DNA from: a virus
IMG/VR virus record: IMGVR_UViG_3300046171_000186
Coordinates: 1 to 61,901 of that record
Length of the DNA: 61,901 nucleotides
Reading direction: 5' to 3' (one strand)
The translations under genes and the position numbers were made by a program. This document shows, in pieces, positions 31,265-38,824 of the stretch. Below the pieces are notes generated by a model. The model was not told the origin of the DNA and did no database searches. It saw only the letters and a list, made by a program, of their open reading frames with translations. Each line of letters opens with the position of its first letter. Positions within the stretch are counted from its first letter, which is position 1.

Positions 31265-31593
31265 TCAATGAAGCATTATACGCATTAGGAATAAATGGTG
31301 GTTGGAAAATCAAGAATGGGAAAATTGCAAAGTGGTACGCAAATCAACCACAACCAACCGAAGCGGAAATCCAAGCAAAAATAGCAGAACTAGAAGCAGC
31401 CGAACCACTACGCTTACTACGCCAACAACGCAACCAACTCCTCCAGCAATCCGATTGGATGGCAGTAAGCGATAGAGTAATGACCCAAGCACAGATTGAT
31501 TACAGACAAGCACTACGAGATTTACCAGAAACAGCAGATCCACAACTAGACGAACAAGGCAATCTAACCAACGTAACGTGGCCTAGCTTATGA
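31261..31593 (+). CDS. Phage tail assembly chaperone-like protein (Phage_tail_APC), copy 1
   Basis: 110 aa. The C-terminal part, RQQRNQLLQQSDWMAVSD, then YRQALRDLPE and NVTWPS, is the Phage_tail_APC signature (R-N-x-L-L...DW...YRQALRDLP...WP). These proteins are thought to help fold tail fibres. Paralogue at 34964. Confidence 0.75.
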   Translation: MINEALYALGINGGWKIKNGKIAKWYANQPQPTEAEIQAKIAELEAAEPLRLLRQQRNQLLQQSDWMAVSDRVMTQAQIDYRQALRDLPETADPQLDEQGNLTNVTWPSL

Positions 31594-31961
31594 GTAATGC
31601 AAGAGATATTGCGGATGCAGGACATACGCTTAAGGCGTGGATAAACTTTGATGGATCAAGCACGTTTAGCCCTAATCCTAGCACCAGTGTTATTCGAGCA
31701 GATTTTAATTTTTCATCAATTACAGAACATACTGGGGGTGATTACACACTGACTTTTGAAAACTCAATGGATAATCGTAATTATGCAGTGGTTTTTGGAG
31801 CAGGCCGCACTCATGCTGGGTCAGTAAATTCAATGGCTGTTGGCTGTTTAAAAGAAGGTAATGCGCCAATTGCAGCATCGTTTAGAATGACAATCAATTA
31901 TCAGAATGGTGGATTAGGAACTACTACTGGAGATATCAGTGTTGCGGTTTTTGCTCCTTGA
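31590..31961 (+). CDS. Tail fibre tip-like protein, 123 aa (cassette copy 1)
   Basis: KAWINFDGSSTFSPN, then IRADFNFSSITEHTGGDYTLTF, is the domain found at the end of many aquatic phage tail fibres. It is matched by the C-terminal half of the protein at 35326 (RAWVNFDGVNQTIRAAYNIS). Overlaps the previous gene by ATGA. Confidence 0.65.
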   Translation: MSNARDIADAGHTLKAWINFDGSSTFSPNPSTSVIRADFNFSSITEHTGGDYTLTFENSMDNRNYAVVFGAGRTHAGSVNSMAVGCLKEGNAPIAASFRMTINYQNGGLGTTTGDISVAVFAP

Positions 31962-31985
31962 ACCAACAAACTACTCAGGAAACCA

Positions 31986-32198
31986 ATGAAACTAGCAATT
32001 TTTCCCAATGAAACAACCATTAGTGTGCTAGTCCCAGCACCAAACTGTGGCTTAACGTTGGAGCAGATCTGTGCGAAAGATGTCCCTACAGGTGTCAAGT
32101 ACAAGATCATTGACAGTTCAGAACTACCAGCAGACCGAGAATTCCGCAATGCTTGGGACTATGATTTCAGCAATTCTTACGATGGAGTAGGAGCGTGA
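31986..32198 (+). CDS. Hypothetical protein, 70 aa
   Basis: Not recognised by function. CAKDVPTGVKYKIIDSSELP followed by FRNAWDYD resembles short proteins coupled to tail-fibre genes. ATGA overlap with the next gene. Confidence 0.6.
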   Translation: MKLAIFPNETTISVLVPAPNCGLTLEQICAKDVPTGVKYKIIDSSELPADREFRNAWDYDFSNSYDGVGA

Positions 32199-32425
32199 TT
32201 ACGATCAATTTACCAAAAGCCAAAGAGATCAAAAAAGAATCTCTGCGAATGGAACGTAAACCGTTACTGGAAGCGCAGGACGTAGCCTATATGCGAGCAC
32301 AGGAAGCAGGAGAAGACACCACTACGATCATAGCCGAAAAGGTTCGCCTACGGAATATCACAATGCTCTGTGATATGGCTGAAAACGTAGATGATCTCAA
32401 AGCTATTGACATCAACAACTCATGA
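32195..32425 (+). CDS. Hypothetical protein, 76 aa
   Basis: Starts at GTG or TTG-like codon overlapping the previous stop. KAKEIKKESLRMERKPLLEAQDVAYM is a charged helix. Similar partners of the 70-aa protein occur in other phage tail operons (from memory). Function unknown. Confidence 0.6.
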   Translation: MITINLPKAKEIKKESLRMERKPLLEAQDVAYMRAQEAGEDTTTIIAEKVRLRNITMLCDMAENVDDLKAIDINNS

Positions 32426-33477
32426 CAACTGCAGCAGAATTAGCATCCTACGCCAGTAGCTTTCCGAATTTTAGAAATAAGATTATCAATGGTGGGATGC
32501 AAATAGCACAAAGAGGGACAACTGGAACAACTCCAAATACTAATAATTATTTATTAGACAGATTTTCGTTAAGTAGATTTGGAGGATACCCAGATAATGC
32601 TACTCAATCGCAAGACACAGATTCTCCTTCTGGACATTTAAAATCTTTAAAATTTATTCGTAATAGTGGTCATACTTTAACTGGAACTCATGGCTCTGCA
32701 CTTACTTATGCAGTTGAAGGTAATGATATTTATCATTTCAATTGGGGAAGTTCTTCTGCAAAAGCAGTAACATTGTCATTTTGGGTCAAATCAAATAAAA
32801 CTGGTAATTTTTCTTTAATTCTTACTGACACTAATAGTGCCTATGATATAGGCAAATTGTATACAATATCAAATTCTGATACATGGGAACATAAAAAAGT
32901 ATATATTGAAGCACCTACTTCTGGAGGGACATTTAATACAGACAATACTGCCGGATTTTATATTTCTTGGGGATTTGGCGCAACTGATTCTGCTAGAATT
33001 GCACAAGGCTCAACATGGGGTGTTTCAAATAGTAGTGGTTCGACAAAGTCTATGGTTACTGGTGCATCAACTTCATTGGCAACAGATAGCGGAGCAGCCT
33101 TCTACATCACCGGAGTTCAGCTTGAAGAAGGCACAGTCGCAACCCCATTCGAGCATCGGCCCTATGGAACAGAGTTAGCGTTGTGTCAGAGGTATTATGA
33201 AAACGGAACATTCAATGTGTTGAATCCATATTCTACAGGTTTAAATTCCTCTATTAGAGGTCTTGTTTTTTATAAAGTACCAAAAAGAGCATCTAGTAAC
33301 ACCATTACTGTTAATGATAATAATGGCACTTCAGGTAAAGTTTATCGTAATGGAGTTAACAAAAGTTATACTGTTTTTTTGAATCAAAATGATGTTTTTT
33401 CAATAGCAAATTCAGACACCCCCAGTACAAGTACAGATGATTATTACTTCAATTGGACAGTATCGAGTGAGTTATGA
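32422..33477 (+). CDS. Tail fibre protein with carbohydrate-binding-like domain
   Basis: 351 aa. [20 protein letters not shown], then [13 protein letters not shown], is the common N-terminal pattern of phage receptor-binding and tail-fibre proteins. A beta-sandwich (residues 60-230) ends in [20 protein letters not shown], the usual closing motif. The third base is AT-rich relative to neighbours, hinting at recent exchange. Confidence 0.75.
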   Translation: MTTAAELASYASSFPNFRNKIINGGMQIAQRGTTGTTPNTNNYLLDRFSLSRFGGYPDNATQSQDTDSPSGHLKSLKFIRNSGHTLTGTHGSALTYAVEGNDIYHFNWGSSSAKAVTLSFWVKSNKTGNFSLILTDTNSAYDIGKLYTISNSDTWEHKKVYIEAPTSGGTFNTDNTAGFYISWGFGATDSARIAQGSTWGVSNSSGSTKSMVTGASTSLATDSGAAFYITGVQLEEGTVATPFEHRPYGTELALCQRYYENGTFNVLNPYSTGLNSSIRGLVFYKVPKRASSNTITVNDNNGTSGKVYRNGVNKSYTVFLNQNDVFSIANSDTPSTSTDDYYFNWTVSSEL

Positions 33478-33668
33478 TTTATAAATTAGCATCAAAAAGT
33501 CAAATCAGTCATAATTCTCCGCATTCTGAGAATGCGGTTATACGCTTGCTAGATGGTGCGTGGATACCATTTTCAGAAACAAACACAGACTACCAAGAAT
33601 ATCTTGCTTGGCTAGCCGAAGGTAACGAACCACTTCCAGCAGATGAACCAGAAGGACAAACAGCATGA
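33474..33668 (+). CDS. Small tail-fibre partner, 64 aa
   Basis: [18 protein letters not shown] is the C-terminal signature of short fibre-chaperone-like proteins. ATGA overlaps on both ends couple it to the two fibre genes. Confidence 0.6.
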   Translation: MIYKLASKSQISHNSPHSENAVIRLLDGAWIPFSETNTDYQEYLAWLAEGNEPLPADEPEGQTA

Positions 33669-34369
33669 GCTACATCGGCAATCAGCCCGTCCTAAATACC
33701 AGTGAATTCCGTGAGGAGTTTGCGGTAACAACCAGTACTCAGACGGTTTTTAACACCTCTGGATTTACAGCGAGTGCAAATTCCACACATCTGGAACTTT
33801 ATCGAAATGGTGTGCTTCTTAGTAAAGATGACTACACACTTGATTCAGATGCTGCGACTGTCACTCTCAACAATGCTGCCGTCAACGGGGACATCGTAGT
33901 CGTTACCGGACGTAGAGACATAACGAAAAGACAAACCGAACTAGGTGAGTACATTGAAGAGTTTCCCATCTCCGGTACACCAACAACTGTTACCTTCTCT
34001 TATCCGTTAAACCCCACAAACACTCACGTTTTTCTGAATGGAGTCAAGCTAACCACAACCGGAGGATCTCCTGACATCTCCAGCATTAATGCTGCTACCG
34101 GAGTGATTACTTTTGCAAGTGCTCTAGCAAATGGAGATGTAGTAATCGTTGTCAGTCGGAGTCCAGTTTTGGTGTCACATGATCGGGTATCGCATTATAG
34201 CACAGTGTCTGACGATGTGACGGTTCCAACAGGACAGAATGTAGCTTTCTTCGGAGATACGGAGTTGGCAGGAACCAATAACATTTACGGTAGTCTAGTA
34301 GTGGCAGGAGGTGCTGCTAATTTTAGCGGCACAACGAACATTAAGGGAACCTTTAATTCAGTAGGGTAA
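33665..34369 (+). CDS. Tail fibre/structural protein, 234 aa
   Basis: Two homologous beta domains ([35 protein letters not shown], then [25 protein letters not shown]), with VFNT/VTFS openings and 'NGVxL' turns. The N-terminus, [15 protein letters not shown], is typical of aquatic phage tail proteins. Confidence 0.7.
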   Translation: MSYIGNQPVLNTSEFREEFAVTTSTQTVFNTSGFTASANSTHLELYRNGVLLSKDDYTLDSDAATVTLNNAAVNGDIVVVTGRRDITKRQTELGEYIEEFPISGTPTTVTFSYPLNPTNTHVFLNGVKLTTTGGSPDISSINAATGVITFASALANGDVVIVVSRSPVLVSHDRVSHYSTVSDDVTVPTGQNVAFFGDTELAGTNNIYGSLVVAGGAANFSGTTNIKGTFNSVG

Positions 34370-34370
34370 G

Positions 34371-34967
34371 ATGGCAGGAGAGATCAAATTAAACAGTGTA
34401 GACTTTGCTAGTGAATCGGGTGGTATGATTACTGTGAATAATGGAACGATTGGCAGTGGGGTGGTGTTTCCTGCCGGGCATCCAATTCAAGTTAGGCATT
34501 TTTTAGATGATACAATGTGGACATGGGGGGCCACAACTTCATTTACCAGTATACATGGGTCAGGCCAATATCTATACATGGATATTACTCCTAAAAGGAG
34601 CGATTCTTATCTTTTAATAAGCTGGTATATAAATTTTAATAATGCGGATATTCCAACTTACATTAGGCATTTTAAGCTTCACGATGTAACTAATAATACT
34701 CATCCATTAATTGGTCAATCTAATGGGACAAGAAATCAAGTTACTTTATCCAGAAGATTTAATGACGCTGATGGTAATAGTGCAGATGTTTTAGATTTAA
34801 CTGCTATAGTCCAATCATCAAACAGAAATTCAAGAACTTATAGGATTGAGGGAAGGATTGAAGCAAATTCTGGGAATTACAATATTAACCATAGTGTTAA
34901 CAACACATCCAACTATGGTTGGACTGGTTATTCATTTGGATACATAATGGAGTTTATGCCATCATGA
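34371..34967 (+). CDS. Tail fibre-like protein, 198 aa (cassette copy 2)
   Basis: The N-terminus (ESGGMITVNNGTIGSGVV, then FPAGHPIQV) matches the 177-aa protein at 30731; the C-terminal beta domain has diverged. Second copy of the duplicated cassette. AT-rich codon use in the domain. The stop overlaps the next ATG. Confidence 0.65.
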   Translation: MAGEIKLNSVDFASESGGMITVNNGTIGSGVVFPAGHPIQVRHFLDDTMWTWGATTSFTSIHGSGQYLYMDITPKRSDSYLLISWYINFNNADIPTYIRHFKLHDVTNNTHPLIGQSNGTRNQVTLSRRFNDADGNSADVLDLTAIVQSSNRNSRTYRIEGRIEANSGNYNINHSVNNTSNYGWTGYSFGYIMEFMPS

Positions 34968-35326
34968 TTAATAATGCGAATCTATATTGTAAAGCAATAC
35001 GATTATGCGGAGATTATGCATACTCTTACACTGCTCCATTATCTTCATTTGAAGATATTGATTGGGTTTTTGATAGTCCTTCCAAATCAGATGTAGAGTT
35101 AAAATACGCAGAACTTACTGCAGCAGAACCATTACGCCAACTCCGACTCCAACGCAATCAACTTCTAGCCCAAACCGATTGGCGTTTTCGCAGTGACCTA
35201 ACCCCATCCCAAGAATGGATTGACTACTGTCAAGCACTACGAGATCTACCAGCAAACTCGACACCATCACTAGATGAAAACGGACAACTAACAGGGGTCA
35301 ACTGGCCCACACCACCGGAAAACTAA
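34964..35326 (+). CDS. Phage tail assembly chaperone-like protein (Phage_tail_APC), copy 2
   Basis: 120 aa, start ATG 34964 overlapping the previous stop (the upstream frame is shadow). RLQRNQLLAQTDWRFRSD, then YCQALRDLPANS and GVNWPTPP, is clearly paralogous to the protein at 31261. Confidence 0.72.
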   Translation: MINNANLYCKAIRLCGDYAYSYTAPLSSFEDIDWVFDSPSKSDVELKYAELTAAEPLRQLRLQRNQLLAQTDWRFRSDLTPSQEWIDYCQALRDLPANSTPSLDENGQLTGVNWPTPPEN

Positions 35327-36012
35327 TGAGCGGAACACTACAAGTCGGTGGCAAAACACTCGCCACGCATGATACATCAGCAAATGAAATCAGTTTACAC
35401 TCAGACATACTGGCAACGACTGCTCAAGTCCAAGGAATCCATACCACCGCAAACACTGCAAAGGCAACCAACGCCAATCAATTAACATCCGTCACAGCAG
35501 TATCTGGATACAATTTAGCAGACGTTAGCGTGGGTGACTATGTAACCGGAGAAGGCATTGTCGTTGGTACAACCGTTTCTGCAATTAGTGGAACTACGAT
35601 CACACTGTATCATCCAGATGGAGATGCCCTAAGTAGTTCGATGGCAGATCTGAGCAGTGATCCAGTATCATTCTACAATTCAACCAAAGCACTGAGTGCT
35701 GGAACAGTAGCAGGTGGATTGTGCCGAGCTTGGGTGAATTTTGATGGAGTGAACCAGACAATCCGTGCTGCTTACAATATCTCTAGTATTTCATACGGAA
35801 CCGGAGACTATACCGTCAATTTTGCGACAGCAATGCCAGATGCTAATTATGTGTCTGTTGCTCATGGTGGTAAATTAACAACAAATTCTATTTCAGATAT
35901 TGATGTGTCGAGAGTGAATGAATCTGTTTCAAATATAAGAATTGAGACAGTGAGAGGTAGCGATAATATTAAAAATGATTTTGAATGCGTTAATGTCGCA
36001 ATCTTCCGCTAG
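35326..36012 (+). CDS. Tail fibre protein, 228 aa (cassette copy 2)
   Basis: The N-terminal part (LATHDTSANEISLHSDIL) is common in phage fibres, followed by an Ig-like stretch. The C-terminal 90 residues (CRAWVNFDGVNQTIRAAYN) are homologous to the protein at 31590, so copy 2 carries an extra N-terminal domain or copy 1 lost it. Confidence 0.68.
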   Translation: MSGTLQVGGKTLATHDTSANEISLHSDILATTAQVQGIHTTANTAKATNANQLTSVTAVSGYNLADVSVGDYVTGEGIVVGTTVSAISGTTITLYHPDGDALSSSMADLSSDPVSFYNSTKALSAGTVAGGLCRAWVNFDGVNQTIRAAYNISSISYGTGDYTVNFATAMPDANYVSVAHGGKLTTNSISDIDVSRVNESVSNIRIETVRGSDNIKNDFECVNVAIFR

Positions 36013-36039
36013 AAAATCACCAATTAACCAAGGCCGAGC

Positions 36040-36306
36040 ATGAAATATCTACTACTACTTCCACTCACACTACTAGCTTGTAGTGACTATCCTGCAAGCG
36101 AAGGCAACGATAGCGAAGCGAATCCAATTGAAATCCATATCAACATAGACAACCAAAACAACCAAGCACCAGATAATAACACGCAGGACGTAGACGTTGA
36201 CTCTAATAGCGATTCCGACAGCAATAGCAATAGCGATAGTAGTTCTGGATTTACGCTAGATAATAGTACTGGAATCCAAGTCTACGAATTTAATTCAATC
36301 CTATAA
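36040..36306 (+). CDS. Lipoprotein with low-complexity Ser/Asp repeat (possible spanin)
   Basis: MKYLLLLPLTLLACSDYP is a signal peptide with a lipobox (LLAC, Cys14). The mature part is Asn/Asp/Ser-rich (residues 50-72, S-D/S-N repeats). Next to a holin-like gene and a peptidase, an outer-membrane spanin subunit is a fair guess; Pro-rich spanin features are absent. Confidence 0.6.
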   Translation: MKYLLLLPLTLLACSDYPASEGNDSEANPIEIHINIDNQNNQAPDNNTQDVDVDSNSDSDSNSNSDSSSGFTLDNSTGIQVYEFNSIL

Positions 36307-36318
36307 CCGAGTACAACT

Positions 36319-36600
36319 ATGCCAATAGAAGCTTCCTTCGTCGAAATGCTTTCCTCTTTAGGAGGCACAATGGCAGCACTCTTGTGTTCTTTTTGGTATA
36401 TAAAATATCTTACGGACACCCACAGGCAACGTGAAGAACTTTGGATCAACAAGGACACGGAAGCAGACAAGGCACTTCGAGAATTGCAAGCTACGAGCAA
36501 CGCTCAGTTACTGTCTGTTTTACAGTCTGTTAATGAAACTCTAAAGAATATGACCGTGGCAATAAGCGAACTCAAAAGCAGTTTAGAATCCAAGAGATAA
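36319..36600 (+). CDS. Holin-like or i-spanin-like membrane protein, 93 aa
   Basis: One N-terminal transmembrane helix (LGGTMAALLCSFWYIKYL, residues 12-30), then a long coiled coil to the end (RQREELWINKDTEADKAL onward). This topology suits BhlA-type holins or inner-membrane spanins. It follows the lipoprotein gene within the lysis cluster. Confidence 0.6.
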   Translation: MPIEASFVEMLSSLGGTMAALLCSFWYIKYLTDTHRQREELWINKDTEADKALRELQATSNAQLLSVLQSVNETLKNMTVAISELKSSLESKR

Positions 36601-36602
36601 CT

Positions 36603-36878
36603 ATGGCAGCAAGAGTGAATAAATCGGCAATGAAGTGTAACAGTCCGAAGCGCACTCCCTCTCATCCCAAGAAATCGCACGTTGTCAAAGCCTGTTCTGG
36701 TGGAAAGGAAAAGGTTATTCGTTACGGAGAGCAGGGTGCTAAAACCGCAGGGAAACCGAAGGCAGGTGAGTCTGCTAGAATGAAAGCTAAACGAAAATCC
36801 TTTAAAGCAAGACACGGAAAGAACATTGCGAAGGGCAAAATGAGTGCGGCTTACTGGGCCAATAAGTCAAAATGGTGA
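36603..36878 (+). CDS. Small basic protein, 91 aa (aquatic-phage family)
   Basis: PKKSHVVKACSGGKEKVIRY, then GKMSAAYWANKSKW, is a pattern I recall from many cyanophage and other aquatic phage genomes, with no assigned function. Strongly basic, one Cys pair; possibly a DNA-condensing virion protein. Confidence 0.68.
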   Translation: MAARVNKSAMKCNSPKRTPSHPKKSHVVKACSGGKEKVIRYGEQGAKTAGKPKAGESARMKAKRKSFKARHGKNIAKGKMSAAYWANKSKW

Positions 36879-36880
36879 TT

Positions 36881-37213
36881 ATGAAAAAACTAATACTTAG
36901 TGTGATACTATCATTATCCGTCTGTGCAATGCCACCAATGGCACCAGCACACGAAAAGTCTAACGAATATCAGACGATCTTTCTTCTTCAATGGGTCTAT
37001 CAGTGTTCTGAAAAGCTCAAACTGCAATACATGGGAAACGGTACACCGCATCAATTCGCATTGCAGATGAGTATTCAAAACTGTAGCTGCATGATCGACA
37101 ACTACCGTGCTAATTTTACACAACCAGAAGTGATTAACATGACATATGATGATCGAACTGCTTTTGGTGAAGAGTACGCTAAAATCTGTTTAAACATTAT
37201 AAAGCAGAGTTAA
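36881..37213 (+). CDS. Secreted protein with signal peptide, 110 aa
   Basis: MKKLILSVILSLSVCAMPPM ends in a likely signal-peptidase I site after APA. The mature part has four Cys residues (near 45, 64, 66 and 98 of the frame), likely disulphide-bonded in the periplasm. I prefer the ATG at 36881 because it gives a standard signal peptide; an in-frame ATG at 36872 overlaps the previous gene. It lies in the lysis cluster. Confidence 0.6.
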   Translation: MKKLILSVILSLSVCAMPPMAPAHEKSNEYQTIFLLQWVYQCSEKLKLQYMGNGTPHQFALQMSIQNCSCMIDNYRANFTQPEVINMTYDDRTAFGEEYAKICLNIIKQS

Positions 37214-37217
37214 GCAC

Positions 37218-37481
37218 ATGGAAGATCTATTAAAAAACGTGGTCGAGGAAGTGGTTGATTCTGTATCGACTCAAACAGAAAGTGTTTTGATTGAAACAGT
37301 CGAAGAAACCGTGGCTGAAACAGGTATGGCTGATAATCTTGCTCTCGATACTCTTGATCTCCTGCTGGATACAGGGGCCGCAGAGGGAATCGCAGCATTG
37401 TTTGGAGCACCCGTTGCCATCGTCATCGGACTTCGTTTTCTTAAAAAGTATCGTGCAAAGGGAAACAATGCAACCAGTTGA
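37218..37481 (+). CDS. Membrane protein, 87 aa (possible holin)
   Basis: Acidic N-terminal half (EDLLKNVVEEVVDSVSTQ...), then a hydrophobic helix near the C-terminus (GIAALFGAPVAIVIGLRFL) with a basic end KKYRAKG. It overlaps the endolysin-like peptidase by 14 nt, as holins often do. Confidence 0.6.
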   Translation: MEDLLKNVVEEVVDSVSTQTESVLIETVEETVAETGMADNLALDTLDLLLDTGAAEGIAALFGAPVAIVIGLRFLKKYRAKGNNATS

Positions 37482-37851
37482 TTCCTCAGAGCATTTCAGT
37501 CGCAAGGAACTTCAGTGCAAGTATTCCGGTGAATGCCAGTTTAATCCTGAGTTTTTAGCACGGATTGAAGAACTGCGAATTGCTTACGGTAAACCACTCA
37601 AAGTCTCGTCTGGTTTTCGTAGTGCCGATCACCCCGTTGAGAGGGTCAAAACAGAAAGAGGCAGATCCACAGGTTACCATGCTAAAGGTGAGGCGCTGGA
37701 TTTTCTAGTATACGGAGAAGATGCCCAAACGCTAATTAAATTAGCGTTAGATTTAGGGTTTAAAGGGATTGGAGTTTCGCAGAAGGGAGACTTCAATAAA
37801 CGGTTTATTCATATAGACCATCGTTCTGAACCTGCACTCTGGAGTTACTGA
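37468..37851 (+). CDS. Peptidase M15-type endolysin (D-Ala-D-Ala carboxypeptidase-like)
   Basis: 127 aa. STGYHAKGEALDF gives the first zinc His and Asp (H-x6-D), and RFIHIDHR supplies the last His. SRKELQCKYSGECQFNPEF and VSSGFRSADHP complete the M15_3 pattern. Cleaves peptidoglycan peptide bonds at lysis. No signal peptide from ATG 37468, so it would need a holin. The frame extends upstream to a TTG at 37291, with a hydrophobic stretch. Confidence 0.85.
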   Translation: MQPVDSSEHFSRKELQCKYSGECQFNPEFLARIEELRIAYGKPLKVSSGFRSADHPVERVKTERGRSTGYHAKGEALDFLVYGEDAQTLIKLALDLGFKGIGVSQKGDFNKRFIHIDHRSEPALWSY

Positions 37852-37913
37852 TGCACGGTAAAGGTAAATGTAAGAAGTGTGGCAAAATGAAATGTTCCCA
37901 TAAACGTAAATAA
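37851..37913 (+). CDS. Cys-rich micro-protein, 20 aa
   Basis: MHGKGKCKKCGKMKCSHKRK: a lone CxxC-CxH zinc-knuckle-like unit. Its ATG overlaps the endolysin stop by one base (TGATG), and the next gene has an AGGAG site right after its stop. Too short to judge alone; the overlap and the fit into a run of small basic genes support it. Confidence 0.5.
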   Translation: MHGKGKCKKCGKMKCSHKRK

Positions 37914-37924
37914 AGGAGACTACT

Positions 37925-38086
37925 ATGCCAATGGTCAATGGAAAAAAATATCCATACACAAAAGCCGGGAAAGCCGCAGCAATGAAGGCTAAAAAGAAAA
38001 AGATGACGGGAAGCAAAGCTGGAATGATGCCGACCCCCAATCGTATGAAACCAAAGATGAAACCTAAAATGAAGAAAGGCTATTGA
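37925..38086 (+). CDS. Small basic protein, 53 aa
   Basis: MPMVNGKKYPYTKAGKAAAM followed by Lys/Met-rich repeats (KPKMKPKMKKGY). AAGGAG precedes the ATG. Similar KKYPYTxxGKAAA proteins recur in aquatic phages (from memory). Perhaps a virion DNA-binding peptide. Confidence 0.62.
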   Translation: MPMVNGKKYPYTKAGKAAAMKAKKKKMTGSKAGMMPTPNRMKPKMKPKMKKGY

Positions 38087-38113
38087 AAGTAATGCTAATT
38101 ACAGGGTGTAATT

Positions 38114-38275
38114 ATGGCTGCTAAAAAGAAGGCCAAACCGAAAGACGCTTGTTACACGAAAGTCAAAAGTCGCTACAAGGTCTGGCCTAGTGCCTATGCT
38201 AGCGGTGCTTTGAGTAAGTGTCGTAAGGTTGGTTCTAAAAACTGGGGGAACAAAAGTGGCTCAAAGAAAAAGTAA
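38114..38275 (+). CDS. Small basic protein, 53 aa (KDACYxKVKxRYKVWPSAYASG family)
   Basis: DACYTKVKSRYKVWPSAYAS, then CRKVGSKNWGNKSG, is a well-conserved short protein in cyanophages and related phages (recalled, function unknown). It overlaps the next gene's start by 20 nt. Confidence 0.68.
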   Translation: MAAKKKAKPKDACYTKVKSRYKVWPSAYASGALSKCRKVGSKNWGNKSGSKKK

Positions 38276-38471
38276 TTCTTTACGCACTTGGTTCGCTCAA
38301 AACGGTGGCAAAGGCTGGATAGACTGCAAGACAGGAAAACCGTGCGGACGTAAGTCTGCAAAAGGTGGATCTAAACGCCCGTATCCAGCCTGTCGGCCCA
38401 CCAAAGCACAGTGCAATTCCAAAGCTAAAACAAAAACTAGCTCTAAAAGAATAAGTTGGAGAAAGAAATGA
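38256..38471 (+). CDS. Small basic DUF5872-like protein, 71 aa
   Basis: SLRTWFAQNGGKGWIDCKTG, then CGRKSAKGG and YPACRPTKAQC: four Cys with the DUF5872-type W-x-D-CKTGKPCGR pattern. I start it at GTG 38256 (GGGGGA upstream), since the conserved part begins there. Function unknown; often beside the 53-aa family above. Confidence 0.65.
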   Translation: MAQRKSNSLRTWFAQNGGKGWIDCKTGKPCGRKSAKGGSKRPYPACRPTKAQCNSKAKTKTSSKRISWRKK

Positions 38472-38572
38472 TGCTAGCTCATCTAACTGCTGAAGTACAT
38501 TTTCACCCCGAAGTCTGGATTCCTCTGATTGTCGGAGGAATTGCGTACATTGCTTATTTAGTTAGAGGGTGA
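38468..38572 (+). CDS. Small membrane protein, 34 aa
   Basis: MMLAHLTAEVHFHPEVW, then a single transmembrane helix (IPLIVGGIAYIAYLV) and RG. ATGA overlap with the previous stop, and the next ATG follows after 1 nt. Short, but tightly packed between genes. Confidence 0.55.
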   Translation: MMLAHLTAEVHFHPEVWIPLIVGGIAYIAYLVRG

Positions 38573-38573
38573 A

Positions 38574-38819
38574 ATGAATTTTACTTATCGAACCGTTACT
38601 CAAGATGATCAAGGAAACCCACTTCCTACCGACCCCTGTCACATTCGATGGGAAACTGATGATCAAAGCTTTTCTGGAATCATTGCAATACCAGCCGAAG
38701 CTTTTGCTGGCGCAACACAAGAAGGAAAGATTGCTTTTGTCGAGAATGAAATACGAAATATTATTCAGGCTAAAATTGAAGCTCAGTCTTTTACTTTTAA
38801 TGGTACTGCTACGGTATAG
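38574..38819 (+). CDS. Hypothetical protein, 81 aa
   Basis: Not recognised. Beta-rich start (MNFTYRTVTQDDQGNPLP), then a helix (KIAFVENEIRNIIQAKIEAQ). Sits between the small-gene run and the large tail protein. Confidence 0.6.
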   Translation: MNFTYRTVTQDDQGNPLPTDPCHIRWETDDQSFSGIIAIPAEAFAGATQEGKIAFVENEIRNIIQAKIEAQSFTFNGTATV

Positions 38820-38824
38820 AACTA

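Noticed and set aside
37291-37467. N-terminal extension of the M15 peptidase with a signal-like helix (LIILLSILLISC)
   Set aside because: Starts at TTG without a ribosome-binding site and lies inside the 87-aa membrane protein gene in another frame; the ATG at 37468 fits the family length. A dual start remains a remote option.
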